Assembly: GCA_958296225.1 (NCBI GenBank)
Contig: OY282456.1
Coordinates: 1,488,001 to 1,552,000 of the forward strand
Reading direction: 5' to 3'
DNA length: 64,000 bases
Origin: an uncultured Dehalococcoidia bacterium
Lineage (GTDB): Bacteria > Chloroflexota > Dehalococcoidia > Lucifugimonadales > UBA3495
In this document: in pieces, positions 61,196-64,000 of the stretch
Position numbering within the stretch: the first letter of the stretch is position 1
Layout: each line of letters starts with the position of its first letter
Program-made: the position numbers and the translations under genes
The notes under the pieces: generated by a model
Databases searched by the model: none
What the model was told of the DNA's origin: nothing
What the model saw: the letters and a program-made list of their open reading frames with translations, nothing else

Positions 61196-61234
61196 AAAGG
61201 GCCCCTCTCCCCTTCGCGGGAGAGAGGCCCTTTT
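61196..61234 (-). terminator. Rho-independent terminator (possibly bidirectional)
   Basis: AAAGGGCC-CCTCTCCC pairs with GGGAGAG-AGGCCCTTTT around the loop CTTCGC. On the minus strand the end is GGCCC followed by TTTGC. It lies 7 bases beyond the DUF1501 stop. Confidence 0.8.
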
Positions 61235-61240
61235 GAGTCG

Positions 61241-62377
61241 TTACTTGATGAAGTCGAACTGCTCGAAGGAACCCTGCAGTATCGCCTTGTCGTCCAGGCC
61301 CAGCCACTGGTCCAGGATGGTGGCGTAGGTGCTGCGGAAGTCGTTGTTCCACTTCAGGTCGCCTTCGTCCAGCTTATCCGGCTCCAGGGAGGGATACTCG
61401 CCGTACAGGCCGCCCTTCACGGCGTCGCCCATCACGAAGGCTACGCTGCCGGAGCCGTGGTCGGTGCCGGAACCGTTCTCCTGCACCCGGCGCCCGAACT
61501 CGGTGAACAGCACCATGACCACTTCCTGGTTGGCGTCGTGCTCTTTCAAGTCCTGGTAGAGGTCGTTGACCGCGTTGGACACCTCGCCCCACAGCTTGGA
61601 GAACGAAGTGGGCTGGTTGGCGTGGGTGTCAAAGGCGCCGGGGTTCAAGCCGGTGTAGAGGACGCGGGAGCCGAAACCGGCCACGTGCACCTGGGCGATG
61701 TTCTTGACCCACTGAGAGAACATATCGCCGTTGTACTCAATGCTGGAGGAGTAAATCTCCGGCGCGGTGCGCAGGATGTCCGCGCCTTTCAGCGCGTCCA
61801 GCCCGGTCTGGGACAGGTAGTCGTTGATGGGGCCGGCGCCGACCATGGGCGAGTACATCCGGGAGAAAATGTCCAGCGCCTCGGCCCGCTGGCTTTCCCC
61901 GTCAATGCCGGTGAGGACGCCGTAGGTCTCCAAGTTGCCCACAGAGGCGACGGAGACGCCCGGCGCAGCCAGCGCGCGGGGGAGGCCACGGCCAAAGTTC
62001 ACTGCCGTCAGCACGTTTTCTTTATTGGGGTCCATGTCCTGGATGGCCCGGCCCAGCCAGCCCTCGGTAGCCATCTTGGTCGGCTCGGCGGTGTGCCAGA
62101 TGTCCATAGAGCGGAAGTGCGAGCGGATGGGGTTGGGATAGCCGATGCCCTGGATGACGGCCACCTTGCCTTCGTCGTACAGGTCCTTGATGGGGGCCAT
62201 CGCCGGGTGGAACCCAACCTTGCCGTCAATAGCCAGAACTTCCTCCGGCTCCACCTTCAGATGGGGGCGATAGTCCTTATACAAAGGGTCGCTGTAGGGG
62301 ATGATGGTGTTCAGAGCGTCATAGGCGCCCGACATTTGCAGAACTACCAGCACCGGGTCTTTCTTCGTAGCGGTCAC
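61241..62377 (-). CDS. DUF1501 domain-containing protein
   Basis: The 378-residue protein has LVVLQMSGAYDALNTIIPYS, FRSMDIWHTAEP, AFDTHANQPTSFSKLWGEV and VLFTEFGRRVQENGSGTDHG, the order of the sulfatase-like DUF1501 family. Family members normally have a Tat signal; none is visible here. GTG 62377 follows GGGAGGAACCAATC. It follows the DUF1800 gene by about 73 bases, and the two families are often paired. Function is unknown. Confidence 0.9.
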   Translation of the reverse strand: MTATKKDPVLVVLQMSGAYDALNTIIPYSDPLYKDYRPHLKVEPEEVLAIDGKVGFHPAMAPIKDLYDEGKVAVIQGIGYPNPIRSHFRSMDIWHTAEPTKMATEGWLGRAIQDMDPNKENVLTAVNFGRGLPRALAAPGVSVASVGNLETYGVLTGIDGESQRAEALDIFSRMYSPMVGAGPINDYLSQTGLDALKGADILRTAPEIYSSSIEYNGDMFSQWVKNIAQVHVAGFGSRVLYTGLNPGAFDTHANQPTSFSKLWGEVSNAVNDLYQDLKEHDANQEVVMVLFTEFGRRVQENGSGTDHGSGSVAFVMGDAVKGGLYGEYPSLEPDKLDEGDLKWNNDFRSTYATILDQWLGLDDKAILQGSFEQFDFIK

Positions 62378-62450
62378 GATTGGTTCCTCCCGTGGGGGGT
62401 TGGTTGGTCGGTTTTTTGACGGGGTTGGCGCCAGCCGGTTCGGGGACGGG

Positions 62451-63854
62451 CTAGGCATAGATGTATTCTTTGGTGGCGACAATCATCTGCAGCAGTTCAC
62501 TGACCCGCGCGGCAAAGTCTGCGGTGTCGGTGCGCAGGGCGCCGCCCTTGGCCAGGCTGGCGGCCAGCATCTGCCGCGTTTCGTCGGCCAGCTCGTAATG
62601 CCCCAGCAGCCGGCAGGTATCATTAACCATGTCTTCCGGTGAGATGACGGGGCCGCGGTCGGCCAGGCGGTTGATAATCTCCCGGACGCCGGGCTGGTTC
62701 ACGTCGCCGACGAAATCAGCCGTGAAGTTGATGCGATGCACCAGCGTGCCGCCGTCAATCCACTCCCGGCCGGTGTGCCAGCCTTCCACCGACGGCGGGT
62801 TGAACAGCTCCTGGCCCATGTGCTTCATCTCATCAAAGATGAACTCAAAGCCGGGCTTGGGCTCTTGCCAGTCGCCCACCAGCCGCAGGGTGCCCATCAC
62901 GGTTTCCACCGGACTCTTGACTCGGGTGAAGCGGGCGTTCTTGAAGGCGTCGGAGTGGAACAGGACGCGCAGCATGGCGCGGATGTTGTAGCCGGAGCGG
63001 AAGTACTCGTCCTCCAGCATCTTGATGGTGTCCGGGTCCTGGGGCGGCGTGTCCATCCAGGCCGGCACCTGGGCCTCATCGGCCACGAAGTAGGTGTAGA
63101 GGTGGCGGGAGATGAAGCGGGCCGTGGCCGGCTGCTTCGCAATGATGTCAACGATGTCCTCGCCGTTGAAGTTGCCGGTCTCCCCCAGGAAGGTCTTGAT
63201 GCCGTCGTCGTGGTCGTCCGGGTTATAGACGAACTTGGCGGAGTAGCGGCCGTAGGGCTGGCCGGGAACATTGTTGGAGATGGTCCAGCCGGTGAAGGCG
63301 CGGGCGCATTCCTTAACGTCGTCCTCGGTGTAGTTGAACTCGCCGTCCTTGCCGACGCCCATGGAGAACAGCTCCAGCAGCTCGCGCCCGTAGTTTTCGT
63401 TGATGGCGCCCTTGTGGCTGAGGCAGTTGTCCAGAAAGAAAATCATCGCCGGGTCTTTGGAAATCTGCACCAGCAAGTCCCGGAAGCTGCCCAGGCCGTA
63501 CTTGCGGAACATCTCGATTTCGTCATACGACGTCGGGTAGCTCTGCGTCTTGCTGTCGGCGGTGCACAGGATGCCGTGCCAGAACAGAACCATCTTCTCT
63601 TCCAGCTGGCGCCGGGAGTTAATCATGCGAAAGGCGAAGTACTCGGGGACGCCCCGGGTGAAGTGGCTCCATTCGATGAAGTAGCGCTCGGCCAGGTCAA
63701 GGTCCATCCCGTGGGGGTTGTCCTCCGGGTTGAGCAACTCGGCAACCGTTGCCTCGTAGCCCTTGGCCGCGCGGGCCTCCAGCTCCTCGTATTGTGCGCC
63801 GAAGCCGGCCCGCCGCATCAGATGGGCCATCAGTGCGATGTCATGGTCTGCCAT
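62451..63854 (-). CDS. DUF1800 domain-containing protein
   Basis: The 467-residue protein has AHLMRRAGFGAQYEELEARA, MVLFWHGILCTADSK, NYGRELLELFSMGVGKDGEF and CARAFTGWTISN, all typical of DUF1800. There is no N-terminal signal. ATG 63854 follows AGGAGGATTATCT. DUF1800 and DUF1501 genes form a conserved pair in Planctomycetes and other groups. Function is unknown. Confidence 0.92.
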   Translation of the reverse strand: MADHDIALMAHLMRRAGFGAQYEELEARAAKGYEATVAELLNPEDNPHGMDLDLAERYFIEWSHFTRGVPEYFAFRMINSRRQLEEKMVLFWHGILCTADSKTQSYPTSYDEIEMFRKYGLGSFRDLLVQISKDPAMIFFLDNCLSHKGAINENYGRELLELFSMGVGKDGEFNYTEDDVKECARAFTGWTISNNVPGQPYGRYSAKFVYNPDDHDDGIKTFLGETGNFNGEDIVDIIAKQPATARFISRHLYTYFVADEAQVPAWMDTPPQDPDTIKMLEDEYFRSGYNIRAMLRVLFHSDAFKNARFTRVKSPVETVMGTLRLVGDWQEPKPGFEFIFDEMKHMGQELFNPPSVEGWHTGREWIDGGTLVHRINFTADFVGDVNQPGVREIINRLADRGPVISPEDMVNDTCRLLGHYELADETRQMLAASLAKGGALRTDTADFAARVSELLQMIVATKEYIYA

Positions 63855-63968
63855 AGATAATCCTCCTGGATCTGAACTAACAAGTCGCCAGCGTTATCCT
63901 ATCATTAAGCCGTGCGCCGCTCAACCTCGCCATGCCAGGCTGGCGAAAATCTTTTGGAGAGGCGTTAG

Positions 63969-63997
63969 TTGGGCGGTTAAGCTGTCCCGGCTATAAT
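63969..63997 (+). promoter_or_regulatory. Possible sigma-70 promoter at the window edge
   Basis: TATAAT at 63992-63997 is preceded at 17 bases by TTGGGC. It would drive a gene beyond the window. Confidence 0.35.
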
Positions 63998-64000
63998 GGC

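Overview
The window looks like a GC-rich chromosome of a Chloroflexota bacterium close to the SAR202/Dehalococcoidia lineages. This is inferred from gene content, not from a marker phylogeny. The supporting traits are a B12-dependent class II ribonucleotide reductase with NrdR, two luciferase-like flavin monooxygenases, several small catabolic enzymes (CaiB-type CoA-transferase, MaoC-like dehydratase, VOC, cupin, CMD and cyclase families), a DUF1800/DUF1501 pair, and a division cluster reduced to rsmH-ftsA-ftsZ with no adjacent peptidoglycan genes. There is one tRNA (Glu, TTC) and no rRNA or CRISPR array.

Layout. 1-3.3 kb: small catabolic enzymes and a lactonase-like propeller. 3.5-8.5 kb: a 2-oxoacid dehydrogenase operon (E1 alpha, a small membrane gene and its chimeric duplicate, E1 beta, E2, lipB). 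8.5-16.2 kb: three large GT-C-like membrane proteins on the minus strand; the third is frameshifted at a run of 16 C, and a hicB-hicA pair and a GMC relic lie between them. 16.4-22.2 kb: an aminotransferase, three tandem Uma2 genes, a MaoC-family dehydratase and an MFS transporter. 22.2-23.5 kb: a non-autonomous mobile element. 23.6-25.6 kb: nth, argC and tRNA-Glu. 25.6-31.5 kb: two flavin monooxygenases around two DNA methyltransferases and a restriction-like fragment. 31.6-40.5 kb: propeller, duplicated coiled-coil genes, pepA, P-loop kinase, yggT, proC, pdxA and a Panacea-domain gene. 40.5-45.6 kb: nrdR, two unknown genes and an intein-containing nrdJ. 45.8-46.4 kb: a second copy of the mobile element. 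46.6-51.3 kb: hypothetical gene, ftsZ, ftsA, rsmH. 51.6-52.7 kb: an intact insertion sequence with a -1 frameshift signal. 52.8-55.0 kb: moaD-moaE and rpsP-khpA-rimM. 55.0-64.0 kb: fmt, small genes, decayed toxin-antitoxin and transposase remnants, esterase, propeller, and the DUF1501/DUF1800 pair.

The most unusual signal is a family of elements sharing terminal inverted repeats. One is the intact IS at 51.6 kb (8-bp target duplication). Two are non-autonomous relatives at 22.2 kb and 45.8 kb (9-bp target duplications, one perfect). Both relatives carry the same 363-bp core, about 97-98% identical with no indel. It contains a consensus sigma-70 promoter (TTGACA, 17 bp, TATACT) and a leader of about 296 nt. 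In one copy the leader precedes a 189-codon gene of unknown function; in the other that gene is deleted but the promoter and leader remain.

A second theme is tandem duplication that captures the edge of a neighbouring gene. It occurs at the dehydrogenase operon, the Uma2 array and next to pepA. In the dehydrogenase operon it placed the ribosome binding site and start codon of E1 beta in frame with a truncated membrane gene.
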